Shown: piece after piece, positions 9,155-19,695 of the stretch
How the letters are laid out: each line of letters begins with the position of its first letter
Position numbering within the stretch: position 1 is the first letter of the stretch
Origin: Melioribacteraceae bacterium
Lineage (GTDB): Bacteria; Bacteroidota; Ignavibacteria; Ignavibacteriales; Melioribacteraceae
NCBI GenBank assembly: GCA_016927595.1
Contig: JAFGMI010000019.1
Span: 1-64,000, forward strand
Reading direction: 5' to 3'
Length of the DNA stretch: 64,000 nt
Notes under the pieces: generated by a model
Told to the model about the DNA's origin: nothing
What the model saw: the letters and a program-made list of their open reading frames with translations, nothing else
Databases searched by the model: none
Made by a program: the position numbers and the translations under genes

Positions 9155-9925
9155 CTAAAAAATGGACTTAATATACTCAACGAATAAACCCCTGTCGGCT
9201 CTGGCGCTGTTCAGTTTTTTATTATCCAGCAAATCCCTCAGGTTCATACCGATGGTGAACCCTTCCCCTACAGACCATCTGACGCCGATATTGAGATAAC
9301 CATTCCCATCACCGAAAGAGAGAGGGTTATTATCATTAATTGCAAAATCATATTCCGCAACTGCAGAGACCTTCCCGCCGACGGTCTTTTCCAGACCAAC
9401 TCCAAGATTCAGATCCTTATCGTTATCATCCCGCTCAAAAGAATAATTTACCACACCATGCAGCGAAAGGTAACCGAAGAATTCGAAATTCTTTGATGCT
9501 GCCGCATAGAAGCCTGGTGATTTGATCTGCCATCTATTAATATCATCATCAAATGTGCCTTTCCCCTGCATATCGAAACCCAACGTTAAAGCCGGTAACC
9601 CTTCCGTTTCATCCATCACCCTTAATTTCAGATTCACGCCGGGAAGTTTATAAAAATCGATTTCCCCAGATCCTATAATATTCGAACCTCCGTAAGAAAT
9701 ACCAAAGCTGAAATTATCGAATACGCCCACTTCGATTTTTGATACCATAACTCCGAGCGGCATCACATCCAGGGAAATCCCTACATAACCTTTCTCAAGC
9801 ACCCCTGCTGACGGTAAATCAATTAAAGAACGATATTCAAATTTTGCATTCGTGCCGGCAGTTCCCTGTGCATATGATAAACTTGATATGATTGTAATAA
9901 TTATAAATACTTTTAGATTTTTCAT
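9155..9925 (-). CDS. Putative outer-membrane beta-barrel protein
   Basis: Signal peptide, alternating beta-strand pattern (GVGLEKTVGGKVSAVAEYDFAIND..., YLNIGVRWSVGEGFTIGMNLRD). Confidence 0.55.
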   Translation of the reverse strand: MKNLKVFIIITIISSLSYAQGTAGTNAKFEYRSLIDLPSAGVLEKGYVGISLDVMPLGVMVSKIEVGVFDNFSFGISYGGSNIIGSGEIDFYKLPGVNLKLRVMDETEGLPALTLGFDMQGKGTFDDDINRWQIKSPGFYAAASKNFEFFGYLSLHGVVNYSFERDDNDKDLNLGVGLEKTVGGKVSAVAEYDFAINDNNPLSFGDGNGYLNIGVRWSVGEGFTIGMNLRDLLDNKKLNSARADRGLFVEYIKSIF

Positions 9926-9999
9926 CAGCTGCCCGGTTTTTCTTTTTTAACGAAATATTTAAATCAAATTTACTTAAAAAACTTTATTACAACACAAAT

Positions 10000-10338
10000 T
10001 TATTGTATCTCTATTACAGATGGGAAAACATTTAAATCGGTAATTGCTTTTAATTTAATTGCAGAGCCGGTATCAGCCGACAATTTAAAACTTATTGTAC
10101 TCTCACTGCGGGCTATTTGGGAAATTCTCTCCTCACCGGTTGTAAAATAATAACTGCATTTAAGATTTCTGAATGGAACTCTTTTTCCCAATGAATTAAC
10201 CGGGATGCACGAAACTGTAACAGCTCCATCCAAATTTTCAACTTCGAAGCGAACCTCGTAAATACTAAATAGATATAACCATGAAATGGCTGCAAGCAGA
10301 ATTACGGTTGTCAATCCAAACAACATTTTAGTTTTCAT
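10000..10338 (-). CDS. Hypothetical membrane-anchored protein
   Basis: N-terminal TM segment; adjacent to and same strand as cysS. Confidence 0.5.
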   Translation of the reverse strand: MKTKMLFGLTTVILLAAISWLYLFSIYEVRFEVENLDGAVTVSCIPVNSLGKRVPFRNLKCSYYFTTGEERISQIARSESTISFKLSADTGSAIKLKAITDLNVFPSVIEIQ

Positions 10339-10343
10339 TCCCT

Positions 10344-11747
10344 TTAATTAATATTATAAGTTGTACCTTCTTTGCCGTCTTTCAGTGATATGCCGAGAGC
10401 AGTTAGTCCATCTCTTATTTTATCGGCTAATGTATAATTTTTATCAAGCTTCGCTTCTGTTCTTACATTAATAAGCAGTCTGATCAGCTGATCATCAAGT
10501 CCACTGCGAACAGGCTGATTCTCCTGTTCACTTATAATACCGAAAACATCAATTGCTGAAGCTTTCATAAAACCGAGCACTTCGTTGAGTGATGACTGGT
10601 TTAGGCTGTTTTCCTCAGTTAATTGTTTATTGGTCGATTTTATCAAATCGAAAAGTACCGCTACCGCCTGTGGTGTATTGAAATCATCGTCCATTGCTGC
10701 TTCAAATTTTATTTTAAAAGCATCCAGATCAATATCAAACGGTTTCCCTTCGCTTGAATCAGATAATTTTTCCTTCAATAACCTGTAGTAGTTGGAAATT
10801 TTTTCAGCTCCCCTTGCAGCGGATTCAAGTAAATCCTCGCTGTAATTCAAAGGACCGCGGTAATGTGTCTGAAGAAACAACAATCTTAAAGCCTCGGCTG
10901 AATGACGGTTAAGAATTTCACGTGCAGTAAAAAAATTACCAAGAGACTTCGACATTTTTTCCTTGTTGATATTCAGGAATCCGAAGTGCATCCAGTATTT
11001 GGCGAACTGTTTGCCGCTTGCACCTTCGCTTTGTGCTATTTCATTTTCATGATGCGGGAATATCAAATCGTTGCCGCCACCATGAATGTCGATTGATTCG
11101 CCAAGATGTTTCATACTCATTGCAGAGCACTCTATATGCCAGCCGGGTCTTCCATTGCCCCAGGGACTTTCCCAGAAAGGTTCACCTGCTTTAGCCTTTT
11201 TCCACAATGCGAAATCGAGAGGATTTCTTTTTGCATCGTTTACTTCAACGCGTGCACCGGATTCAAGTTCGTCGAGTTTTTTCCCGCTTAGTTTGCCGTA
11301 TCCGGGAAACTTTGAGACATCGAAAAACACGTCACCGTTTGATTCATATGCAAGATTTTTTAATTCAAGCTGCTTAATTAATTCAATTATTTCCTGAATA
11401 TGCTCGGTTGCTTTCGGATAAATATCGGCTTCTTTTACTTTAAGTTTTTTTATATCGTCAAAAAAAGCCTTCGTAAACTCGTCTGCAACCTTATCGGAGC
11501 CAATCTTCTGATCAATTGATTTCTGTATAATCCTGTCATCAATATCAGTCAGGTTCATTGCAAATTTCACATTATAATTCTTATAAATTAAATACCTTCT
11601 GAAAATATCTGACATTATAAAAGATCTTCCATTACCAATGTGAAATAGGTCGTAAACAGTGGGTCCGCACATATAGAAGGTTACATCGGGCGGGTTCAAC
11701 GGTTCAAATTCTTCTTTCTTACCGCTCAGAGTATTATAAATCTGCAT
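10344..11747 (-). CDS. cysS: Cysteine--tRNA ligase
   Basis: YMCGPTVYDLFHIGNGR, WHIECSAMS, KMSKSLGN motifs; start at MQIYN (11747) preceded by GGAGAG. Confidence 0.97.
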   Translation of the reverse strand: MQIYNTLSGKKEEFEPLNPPDVTFYMCGPTVYDLFHIGNGRSFIMSDIFRRYLIYKNYNVKFAMNLTDIDDRIIQKSIDQKIGSDKVADEFTKAFFDDIKKLKVKEADIYPKATEHIQEIIELIKQLELKNLAYESNGDVFFDVSKFPGYGKLSGKKLDELESGARVEVNDAKRNPLDFALWKKAKAGEPFWESPWGNGRPGWHIECSAMSMKHLGESIDIHGGGNDLIFPHHENEIAQSEGASGKQFAKYWMHFGFLNINKEKMSKSLGNFFTAREILNRHSAEALRLLFLQTHYRGPLNYSEDLLESAARGAEKISNYYRLLKEKLSDSSEGKPFDIDLDAFKIKFEAAMDDDFNTPQAVAVLFDLIKSTNKQLTEENSLNQSSLNEVLGFMKASAIDVFGIISEQENQPVRSGLDDQLIRLLINVRTEAKLDKNYTLADKIRDGLTALGISLKDGKEGTTYNIN

Positions 11748-11941
11748 ATTCTCTCCAAAATGAATAATTAAAATACTAATCATGAGGTGGTAATTCAACT
11801 CACAAATTTATGGAAGTTTTTAATAAATCTAATAAAAGGGTATCTTTAACATATTATGGTCTAACCGGGATTTATTATATTCGCTTAACTTCTCTTTGAA
11901 GTTTCCTAAAATGAATCGATTAAAATACGGATAACGGTTTA

Positions 11942-12814
11942 ATGATATATCTTTTTCTGGTTTCGTTGTTGTGGGCATTTTCCTTCGGATTAATAAAGAA
12001 TTATCTTACCGGCATAGATGCCGGCATTGTTGCAGTTATACGGTTGTTGATTTCATTTCTTTTTTTCATTCCGTTCATCAGATATAATAGTTCAGTCAGA
12101 CCTGTAATTTTAAAGCTTGCAGCTATAGGAGCCGTACAGTACGGTGTTATGTATGTAGCTTATATATATTCATTCCAGTTCCTGGAATCTTATGAAGTTG
12201 CTTTATTTACAATTTTCACTCCGGTATATATAACACTGATCAACGACCGCCTGAACAGAAAGTTCAATAAATTGTTCTTTGCGAGTTCAATGCTTGCAAT
12301 TATCGGAACCGGAATAATAGTATTTAAAAGTATCTCGGATTCAAATCTTTTAACGGGATTTCTGCTTGTGCAAATTTCAAATTTCTGTTTCGCATACGGA
12401 CAGATATTTTATGTAAAACTTATGGAGAAGAACAAAGCGCTTAAGGAGGTGAATCTGTTCGGCTACGTTTATTTCGGGGCATTGATTATCCCAGCAGTGT
12501 TCGTTTTATTCACATCTGAACTAAGTCTGTTAAAATTCTCGATTGAACAGATTATTGTGCTGATTTATCTAGGAGGAATTGCTTCGGGCATCGGATTCTT
12601 TTTATGGAACTATGGTGCGCGCCGAACAAACGTAGGTGCACTTGCGATATTCAATAATTTAAAGATTCCACTGGCTATAACAGTGTCCTTTGCGTTCTTC
12701 AATGAGACTGCAGATATATTTAACCTGTCGATAGGTGGAATAATAGTGTTGTTATCACTATTATTGAATCAATATTTTCTGAACAAAAAGTTATCGGCTG
12801 GGAAAGTTAAATGA
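11942..12814 (+). CDS. EamA/DMT-family transporter
   Basis: About ten TM segments with tandem EamA repeats. Confidence 0.85.
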   Translation: MIYLFLVSLLWAFSFGLIKNYLTGIDAGIVAVIRLLISFLFFIPFIRYNSSVRPVILKLAAIGAVQYGVMYVAYIYSFQFLESYEVALFTIFTPVYITLINDRLNRKFNKLFFASSMLAIIGTGIIVFKSISDSNLLTGFLLVQISNFCFAYGQIFYVKLMEKNKALKEVNLFGYVYFGALIIPAVFVLFTSELSLLKFSIEQIIVLIYLGGIASGIGFFLWNYGARRTNVGALAIFNNLKIPLAITVSFAFFNETADIFNLSIGGIIVLLSLLLNQYFLNKKLSAGKVK

Positions 12815-13731
12815 ACAAAAAGAATATATTTTATTTTCTCCTGGGTGTTTTGAGCACATTTAGTTTAATTTTAATATTGAATTTTACATTCAGTGAAAAT
12901 ATAAAACCTGTCCTTGCGTTTCCGCAGGATTACAGAATCGTTACACCGGAAATGCCGGATGAAATTTCATTCTGCGGAGAACTTGTGCCGTTAAATAATT
13001 CCGAAGTAAGAGAAAGAATAGAACGGGAGTTTATTGTAAATACTTACTGGCACTCTTCTACCTTGCTTGTACTTAAAAACGCAAACAGATGGTTCCCGGT
13101 AATTGAGCCGGTTTTAAAGAAATATAATATCCCCGATGATTTCAAATATATGGCTGTTATCGAGAGTAATCTGACCAATGCAGTTTCACCAATGGGTGCA
13201 GTCGGATTCTGGCAGTTCATGAAAGGCGCGGCGGATAAATACGGGCTTGAAGTAAATAATGAAGTTGATGAAAGATATAATGTGGAGAAATCGACCGAGG
13301 CTGCATGTAAATATTTGCTTGATGCATATAAACAATACGGGAGCTGGACTCTCGCTGCGGGTTCATACAATATGGGAACCAATGGAATCGAAAATCAGGT
13401 GGACAGACAAAAGGCAGATGATTATTATAATCTTGTGCTGAACGATGAAACTAACCGCTTTGTTCCCAGAATAATTAGTATGAAATACATATTCGAGAAT
13501 CCCCCGAATTACGGCTTCGACATTAAAGAGGAGGATCTTTATTCCCCTCTGAAGACTTATGATGTTGAAGTCAGCACAAGGGTTGATCACTTTGCTGATT
13601 TTGCTTCCAGATATGGAATTAATTATAAAATTTTAAAATATTATAATCCCTGGCTGCGCGAAAATTATTTGACCAACAGATCGGGAAAGATTTATAAAAT
13701 AAAAATTCCTGAAGAAAAAACATTTAATTAG
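12811..13731 (+). CDS. Lytic transglycosylase domain protein
   Basis: MAVIESNLTNAVSPMGAVGFWQFMKGAA...YKQYGSWTLAAGSYNMG SLT signature. Confidence 0.88.
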   Translation: MNKKNIFYFLLGVLSTFSLILILNFTFSENIKPVLAFPQDYRIVTPEMPDEISFCGELVPLNNSEVRERIEREFIVNTYWHSSTLLVLKNANRWFPVIEPVLKKYNIPDDFKYMAVIESNLTNAVSPMGAVGFWQFMKGAADKYGLEVNNEVDERYNVEKSTEAACKYLLDAYKQYGSWTLAAGSYNMGTNGIENQVDRQKADDYYNLVLNDETNRFVPRIISMKYIFENPPNYGFDIKEEDLYSPLKTYDVEVSTRVDHFADFASRYGINYKILKYYNPWLRENYLTNRSGKIYKIKIPEEKTFN

Positions 13732-13756
13732 CAGGCTGAATAAAAAATAATCTGAA

Positions 13757-14167
13757 ATGAAAATACTTATTTTATTTTTTGTTTCAACTTCTCTTTTTGC
13801 ACAAATAATTTTAAATGTATCAGATACAACAAAAACTGAAACACCTTTGCATAAACTTAAACCGGCGCTAAGTTTATACGGTATAGAACATCTGTATATT
13901 TCTTCCGATTTCTTCACCGACTTCAATTCATTCCCAGAATTAAACCAATGGTACACTCTGTCACAATACAGTAAAGGCGAGTTGAATTTTAAAGTTGTAC
14001 AATATAATTTGTTGAAGAACGCAAGACAAACTCTGAAATGGCAGGAAAACTACTCGCTCGGGATATTCGGAAAATATCTGGGATATGCTATGTCGGCTGC
14101 TGCAGTGGGATTAGCCGTTAAGCATGTTGTTAAGTACAAAGGCAAAGCATTTTTCAAAAGGAAATAG
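13757..14167 (+). CDS. Hypothetical secreted protein
   Basis: Signal peptide and ORF in phase with upstream cluster. Confidence 0.5.
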   Translation: MKILILFFVSTSLFAQIILNVSDTTKTETPLHKLKPALSLYGIEHLYISSDFFTDFNSFPELNQWYTLSQYSKGELNFKVVQYNLLKNARQTLKWQENYSLGIFGKYLGYAMSAAAVGLAVKHVVKYKGKAFFKRK

Positions 14168-14169
14168 TT

Positions 14170-15159
14170 CTAATCCTCATCTATACGCAGCTCGTTAATA
14201 AGTGTCTCCATATCATCGGGTAATGATGAGTCAAATTGAAGACGGTCATTCGTGCGTGGATGAGTAAAGCCGAGTGTTTTAGCGTGAAGTGCCTGACGAG
14301 GCATTATCTTCAGTAAATTATCTACCCTGCTTTTCATTTTTGAGATGTTCGTTCCGTACACAATCTTCCTTCCACCATAGGTCGGATCACCAAATACAGG
14401 ATGATTTATATACGACATATGCACGCGTATCTGATGTGTCCTGCCGGTTTTAAGGTTAAGTTTAACCAGCGAGGCGAATTCGAATTCTTCAATCAACTCA
14501 TAAAATGTATGAGCATGCTTACCTTCGCTTTCATGCACGCAGAAAAGTTTTCTGTCCTTACTGCTGCGTGTTATATTCCCAATTACCTCGCCTTTCGGTT
14601 TTTTAAACAGTCCCCAGCAAACAGCCAGGTATGTTCTGTCTATTGAATGAGTTGCAAACTGTTTGGCAAGTTGTGAATGTATCCATTCGTCCTTTGCGAT
14701 AAGTAAAAGTCCGCTGGTATCTTTATCGATTCTGTGCACTATCCCGGCGCGACCGGGTGTATTTAAATGACTTAATTTGTTTGTATGATGAAGCAGAGCG
14801 TTAACAAGCGTTCCTGTATGGTTCCCTATAGCTGGATGAACTACAAGTCCGGGAGGTTTATTAATAATAATTATATCTTCATCTTCAAAAACAATATCAA
14901 GGGGAATATCCTCGGGCTCGGCTGATTCGGGTCTGGGCAGATGGGGAATAGTTACATCAATCACATCATCCGGAACGACGAGATAATTGGCTTTAATTAC
15001 TTTGCCGTTGACCTGAACCAGGTTTTTTTTAATTAGCTTTTGTACTTTCGATCGTGTGGAACGTTCGATTGTTTTTGCGAGGTAAGTATCGATACGCTCT
15101 TTTTTCTTCCCCTCGGTAATTACAAACCTAAGTTTCTTTTCTGTTACTAATTTCGCCAT
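14170..15159 (-). CDS. rluD: RluA-family ribosomal large-subunit pseudouridine synthase
   Basis: S4 domain plus GIVHRIDKDTSGLLLIAK catalytic motif; start chosen at MAKLVTEKK (15159). Confidence 0.9.
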   Translation of the reverse strand: MAKLVTEKKLRFVITEGKKKERIDTYLAKTIERSTRSKVQKLIKKNLVQVNGKVIKANYLVVPDDVIDVTIPHLPRPESAEPEDIPLDIVFEDEDIIIINKPPGLVVHPAIGNHTGTLVNALLHHTNKLSHLNTPGRAGIVHRIDKDTSGLLLIAKDEWIHSQLAKQFATHSIDRTYLAVCWGLFKKPKGEVIGNITRSSKDRKLFCVHESEGKHAHTFYELIEEFEFASLVKLNLKTGRTHQIRVHMSYINHPVFGDPTYGGRKIVYGTNISKMKSRVDNLLKIMPRQALHAKTLGFTHPRTNDRLQFDSSLPDDMETLINELRIDED

Positions 15160-15820
15160 CGTGTTTGTCTGACTTTTCAGTACCCGATAATTCAGTTTCT
15201 GTCCTGCTTGTTTCCATTTTTTCTGCAACCGTTATTCCTTCAGAGCTTACTTCAAGAGTCTCCGGACTAACAACTTCATTTTTCTTTTCACTCCTGTGAA
15301 ATATAATCAAAAGGATAACGCCGATTGTAACGGATGCATCAGCAATGTTGAAAATCGGCCATCGCTCATATGTTCTGCCGAATATTGTAAAATCCCAGAA
15401 ATCAACGTTAAAAAAATCGACTACTTTTCCGTAGAAAATGGGAGCATAACCATATATTATACCGTATAGGGTTCTGTCAATTAAATTACCAAAAGCGCCG
15501 GCAAGAATAAGTGCTAGAGAAATTCTGATTATTAATTTTTCATCCCTTAAACTGTACAAATAATAGAAAATACCCAGACTGGCAATAAGTGAGAACAGTG
15601 AAAGAAAAAGTTTTGCATCGGAGCCGACATCAATACCGAAAGCCATACCGGGATTTTCAACAAATGTAATTTTGAAAAACTCGCCTAATAAAGGAATACT
15701 TTCCCCGTAAAACATACCTTTAAATTCGATTCCGATAATAGGAATTGACAGACCTTTAACTAAAAACTTGGTAACCTGATCTGTAATCAGCAGGAAAAAA
15801 GACAAATAAAGAACTCTCAA
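15128..15820 (-). CDS. lspA: Lipoprotein signal peptidase (signal peptidase II) with hydrophilic C-terminal extension
   Basis: DQVTKFLV, ENPGMAFG, GAFGNLIDR, VVDFF, FNIADASVTIG motifs. Confidence 0.95.
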   Translation of the reverse strand: MRVLYLSFFLLITDQVTKFLVKGLSIPIIGIEFKGMFYGESIPLLGEFFKITFVENPGMAFGIDVGSDAKLFLSLFSLIASLGIFYYLYSLRDEKLIIRISLALILAGAFGNLIDRTLYGIIYGYAPIFYGKVVDFFNVDFWDFTIFGRTYERWPIFNIADASVTIGVILLIIFHRSEKKNEVVSPETLEVSSEGITVAEKMETSRTETELSGTEKSDKHDGEISNRKET

Positions 15821-15833
15821 TAATTAATCCTCA

Positions 15834-16472
15834 TTATTTTTTCTGAGCCATCTTTATCTGAACACACATCTGTGTATGGGGCACAGCCATAAGTCTTTCT
15901 TTGGGAATTAGAGGACAGGTAGGGCACAAATATTTTGGTTCATCAATACACTCGATGCACAAACCGTAAGTGCCGTTTTCTATCCTCTGCAGCGCTTCTT
16001 CAAGGTATCCTAAAAATTTATTTTCTCTTTGAGCCCACAAATATAATTTTTCTCTCTCCTGCGCATCTGTGCCTTGCTCTGCCATATGAAGCGAATAAGG
16101 CGAACTTTCATTAACATACTGACCTGTACTCGGATCCATCATCTGGTCTTTTAAATTTTGAAGCTGTTCTATAATTTCTTCCCGCTTTGCCATTATTACT
16201 TTCTTGAACATTTCAAGATCTTTTTTAGAATAACCTTTTATCTTGGCTTTCTTTACAGCTGTTTTTTCACTTTTTACTTCCTTAACAACTTTAGTTTTTC
16301 TACGGGTTGTCTTTGGAGCAGCCTTTGTTATAGTCTTCTTTTCTTTGGTTGCAGTTTGTTTAGCCTTTGCAACAGCCGTCTTTTTTAACTTTGTCGTTTT
16401 TGACTTGGCAGCAGCAGATTTAGATGTTGCAGACTTTCCGGTTGTCTTTTTTTGCTGTGCTTTCTTAGCCAT
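15834..16472 (-). CDS. DksA/TraR-family protein with Lys/Ala-rich N-terminal tail
   Basis: C-terminal ENGTYGLCIECIDEPKYLCPTCPLIPKERLMAVPHTQMCVQIK resembles DksA zinc finger; about 75-residue basic tail. Confidence 0.8.
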   Translation of the reverse strand: MAKKAQQKKTTGKSATSKSAAAKSKTTKLKKTAVAKAKQTATKEKKTITKAAPKTTRRKTKVVKEVKSEKTAVKKAKIKGYSKKDLEMFKKVIMAKREEIIEQLQNLKDQMMDPSTGQYVNESSPYSLHMAEQGTDAQEREKLYLWAQRENKFLGYLEEALQRIENGTYGLCIECIDEPKYLCPTCPLIPKERLMAVPHTQMCVQIKMAQKK

Positions 16473-16501
16473 AACTACCTCCTGTTAAGGAAATGAAACT
16501 T

Positions 16502-19500
16502 TTATGATTTTGAAATCGATAAAATTCCGCTAAACTCATTAATTGTAAAATCCTGTGAATTACCTGAAGCCAGTTTCCCGGAGGAAATGGAATCAGCAAG
16601 TGTTTCAGTCTTAATATAGTCCGAAAACTTGTTAATATTGTCGAAAAATTTCTGATCAGATTCAACTCCGATTTTAATTCTGTCCATAACATCCAAACCT
16701 GAGTCTTTTCTGAAATTCTGAATTCTGTTAACCAGTTCTCTCGATATACCTTCTGCAATCAAATCCTCCGTCAATTCCGAATCAATTGCAACTGTAATAC
16801 CTTCCTCAGATTCAACAACCCAGCCTTCTATTTCGGTACTTTTTATTTCTACATCCTCGATAGAAATTTTTAATTTCTCGCCATCGAGATCGAGAATATA
16901 TGAATTTGTTTTTTCTAATTCAGAAATTTCATCTTTTGTTAAATTGGCAATTGCCGCTGCAAGTTTTTTTACTAGCTTCCCGTGTTTGGGACCTATTACT
17001 TTAAAGTTAGCTTTTGCCGATTTATTTACTAAACTTGAATCGTCTTCAAGTACATCGAGCTGTTTAATATTTACCTCTTCCAGAATAACATCTCTCATAT
17101 ATGAAACCGCATCACGGCGGTTTTTGTCAACCGCAACAAGAATTTTAGACAAAGGCTGCCTTACCTTCAAATTCGACTTGGCGCGCATGGATCTAGTCAG
17201 ATAAACCACTCTCTGCGCAACATCCATTTTCTCTTCCAGTTCCTTGTCCCGGTAAGTAACAGACGGGAAATCGGTCAGATGAACCGATTCGGCTTTTTCG
17301 AGCTTTGTAAATGAATTAAGGTTCTGATACAGTTCATCCGCAATGAATGGTGCGAATGGAGAAGTAAGTTTTGTTACTGTAGCGAGACATTCATACAATG
17401 TCTGATACGCCGACAATTTATTCTCATTTATTTCTGATTTCCAGAATCTTCTTCGCGATCTTCTTACATACCAGTTCGACAAATGGTCAATTGTGAAATC
17501 GGATACCAGGCGTGCTGCCTTCGTAAGTTCGTAATTATCCATTAACTCTTCGTACTCTTCCAAAACCGAGTTAAGTTTCGAAATTATCCAGCGATCGATT
17601 TCAGGACGTTTTTCGTAGGTGATTAAATTGTCGCTGAGATCGAAATTATCTATATTGGCATAAAGTGCAAAGAACGAATATGTATTAATTAACGTACCGA
17701 AGAATTTCCTTTGTACTTCCAGTATACCTTCCTCATCAAAAAGCGTGGGCCGCCACGGAGGCGAAGTTGTAATGAGATACCACCTTGTTGCATCGGCACC
17801 ATACTTATCAAAGAGATTAAACGGATCGACAGTATTTCCTTTTGATTTAGACATCTTCATGCCGTTCTTATCGAGAATAAGTTCGTTCACTACAATATTC
17901 TTGTAAGCTACATTTTCGAACAGCATTGAACTGATCGCATGCAGTGTATAAAACCATCCTCTTGTCTGATCGATACCTTCACAAATAAAATCGGAAGGAA
18001 AATTATTCTCGAAAAGTTCCTTATTATCAAACGGGTAATGGTACTGAGCGAACGGCATAGCTCCTGAATCGAACCATACATCAATCAGTTCAGGAGTTCT
18101 TCTGTAAACTTTTCCGTCTTTTTCAAAGAAAACATCATCAACAAACGGTTTGTGAAGATCAATTTCCGATTCAGGCAGATCTTTTACATTTACCCTTTTA
18201 CCATCACGTTCAATAAATCCCTCTTTCAGTTCGTCAACACTTCCTACTGCAAACATATTGCCATCTTCACTTACCCAGATAGGCAGAGGTGTTGCCCAGA
18301 ATCTGTCGCGCGACAGAGCCCAGTCCTTGTTCTCTTCAAGCCAGTTGCCGAACCTTCCGCTGCCGACTTCGGGCGGATACCAGTTGATCTGCTTGTTCAG
18401 TTCAACCATCCGGTCTGCAATTGATGTTGTTTTTATAAACCAGGATTCACGGGCATAATAAATAACCGGTACATTATCAAAGCGCCAGCTGAACGGATAT
18501 GAGTGAACTATGGTTTCTTTTTTATATAACTGACCCATGCTTTTAAGTTTTTGTATGATATCGGGATCAGCATCTTTAACGAATTGACCTTTAAAGTCGG
18601 TTATTTCATCGGTAAATAAACCTCCGCGTGTTACAGGCTGCAGAAATGGCAGATCGTATTTTTTTGAAAGCTCGTAATCATCAGCGCCGAAAGCCGGAGC
18701 GATATGAACAATACCTGATCCGTCTTCCGTACTAACAAAGTTTCCTTCAACCACATAGAAACCCTTTTTATTTACGGAAAGGTAATCGAATAACTGATAA
18801 TATTCCTTACCGGTGAGATCTGTGCCTTTATATTCCCTGATTATCTCGTATTCTTCTCTAATTACATGCAACCGCTCCCTGGCAAGAATTAAATAAACTC
18901 CCTCGGTTCTTATCTTTACATAGTCAATATCAGGTCCGACTGCAAGAGCAACATTTGAAATAAGCGTCCACGGTGTAGTTGTCCAAACTAGAAAATAAGT
19001 GTCGGTTCCCTCCTCAGTCAGTTCCGATTCTTTCAGTTTCATAAGAACATAAACTGAAGGATCCTTTGTTTCTTTATAGCCCAGTGCAAGTTCATGTGAC
19101 GATAGTACTGTTTCGGATCTCGGACATTGAGGAACAATTTTATAATCCTTGTAAATCAAACCTTTATCGAACATTGTCTTCAACGCCCACCAAACGGACT
19201 CGATATATTCATTAGTGCAGGTTACATAAGCTGAATCCAAATCAATCCAATAACCCATTCGGGTAGTCATTTTTTCCCAAAGATCAGTATATCTGAAAAC
19301 CGATTCCCTGCATGCTGCATTATACCTGGCAACTCCGTACTCAGGAATTTCACTTTTACTTTTAATCCCAAGTTCTTTTTCAACTTCGATTTCTACCGGG
19401 AGTCCGTGTGTATCCCATCCTGCTTTACGGTTAACATGATAGCCTTTTAATGTCTTATACCTGCATACGAGATCTTTCAGGGTTCTTGCCATTACATGAT

Positions 19501-19669
19501 GAATACCCGGTTTACCGTTTGCAGTCGGTGGACCTTCATAAAAGGTAAATGGTTTCGCCTTGTCCTTCTCTGAAATACTCTTCTCAAAGATCTGATGCTC
19601 CTTCCAAAACTCGAGTATTTTTTCCTCAACTTCCGGGTAGTTAAATTTTCCTGTGTATTGCTTGAACAT
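16502..19669 (-). CDS. ileS: Isoleucine--tRNA ligase
   Basis: GPPTANGKPGIHHVMART (HIGH) and KMSKSKGN (KMSKS) motifs; 1055 aa. Confidence 0.97.
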   Translation of the reverse strand: MFKQYTGKFNYPEVEEKILEFWKEHQIFEKSISEKDKAKPFTFYEGPPTANGKPGIHHVMARTLKDLVCRYKTLKGYHVNRKAGWDTHGLPVEIEVEKELGIKSKSEIPEYGVARYNAACRESVFRYTDLWEKMTTRMGYWIDLDSAYVTCTNEYIESVWWALKTMFDKGLIYKDYKIVPQCPRSETVLSSHELALGYKETKDPSVYVLMKLKESELTEEGTDTYFLVWTTTPWTLISNVALAVGPDIDYVKIRTEGVYLILARERLHVIREEYEIIREYKGTDLTGKEYYQLFDYLSVNKKGFYVVEGNFVSTEDGSGIVHIAPAFGADDYELSKKYDLPFLQPVTRGGLFTDEITDFKGQFVKDADPDIIQKLKSMGQLYKKETIVHSYPFSWRFDNVPVIYYARESWFIKTTSIADRMVELNKQINWYPPEVGSGRFGNWLEENKDWALSRDRFWATPLPIWVSEDGNMFAVGSVDELKEGFIERDGKRVNVKDLPESEIDLHKPFVDDVFFEKDGKVYRRTPELIDVWFDSGAMPFAQYHYPFDNKELFENNFPSDFICEGIDQTRGWFYTLHAISSMLFENVAYKNIVVNELILDKNGMKMSKSKGNTVDPFNLFDKYGADATRWYLITTSPPWRPTLFDEEGILEVQRKFFGTLINTYSFFALYANIDNFDLSDNLITYEKRPEIDRWIISKLNSVLEEYEELMDNYELTKAARLVSDFTIDHLSNWYVRRSRRRFWKSEINENKLSAYQTLYECLATVTKLTSPFAPFIADELYQNLNSFTKLEKAESVHLTDFPSVTYRDKELEEKMDVAQRVVYLTRSMRAKSNLKVRQPLSKILVAVDKNRRDAVSYMRDVILEEVNIKQLDVLEDDSSLVNKSAKANFKVIGPKHGKLVKKLAAAIANLTKDEISELEKTNSYILDLDGEKLKISIEDVEIKSTEIEGWVVESEEGITVAIDSELTEDLIAEGISRELVNRIQNFRKDSGLDVMDRIKIGVESDQKFFDNINKFSDYIKTETLADSISSGKLASGNSQDFTINEFSGILSISKS

Positions 19670-19695
19670 TTTTCTTCTGAATTTATTTAATATTA

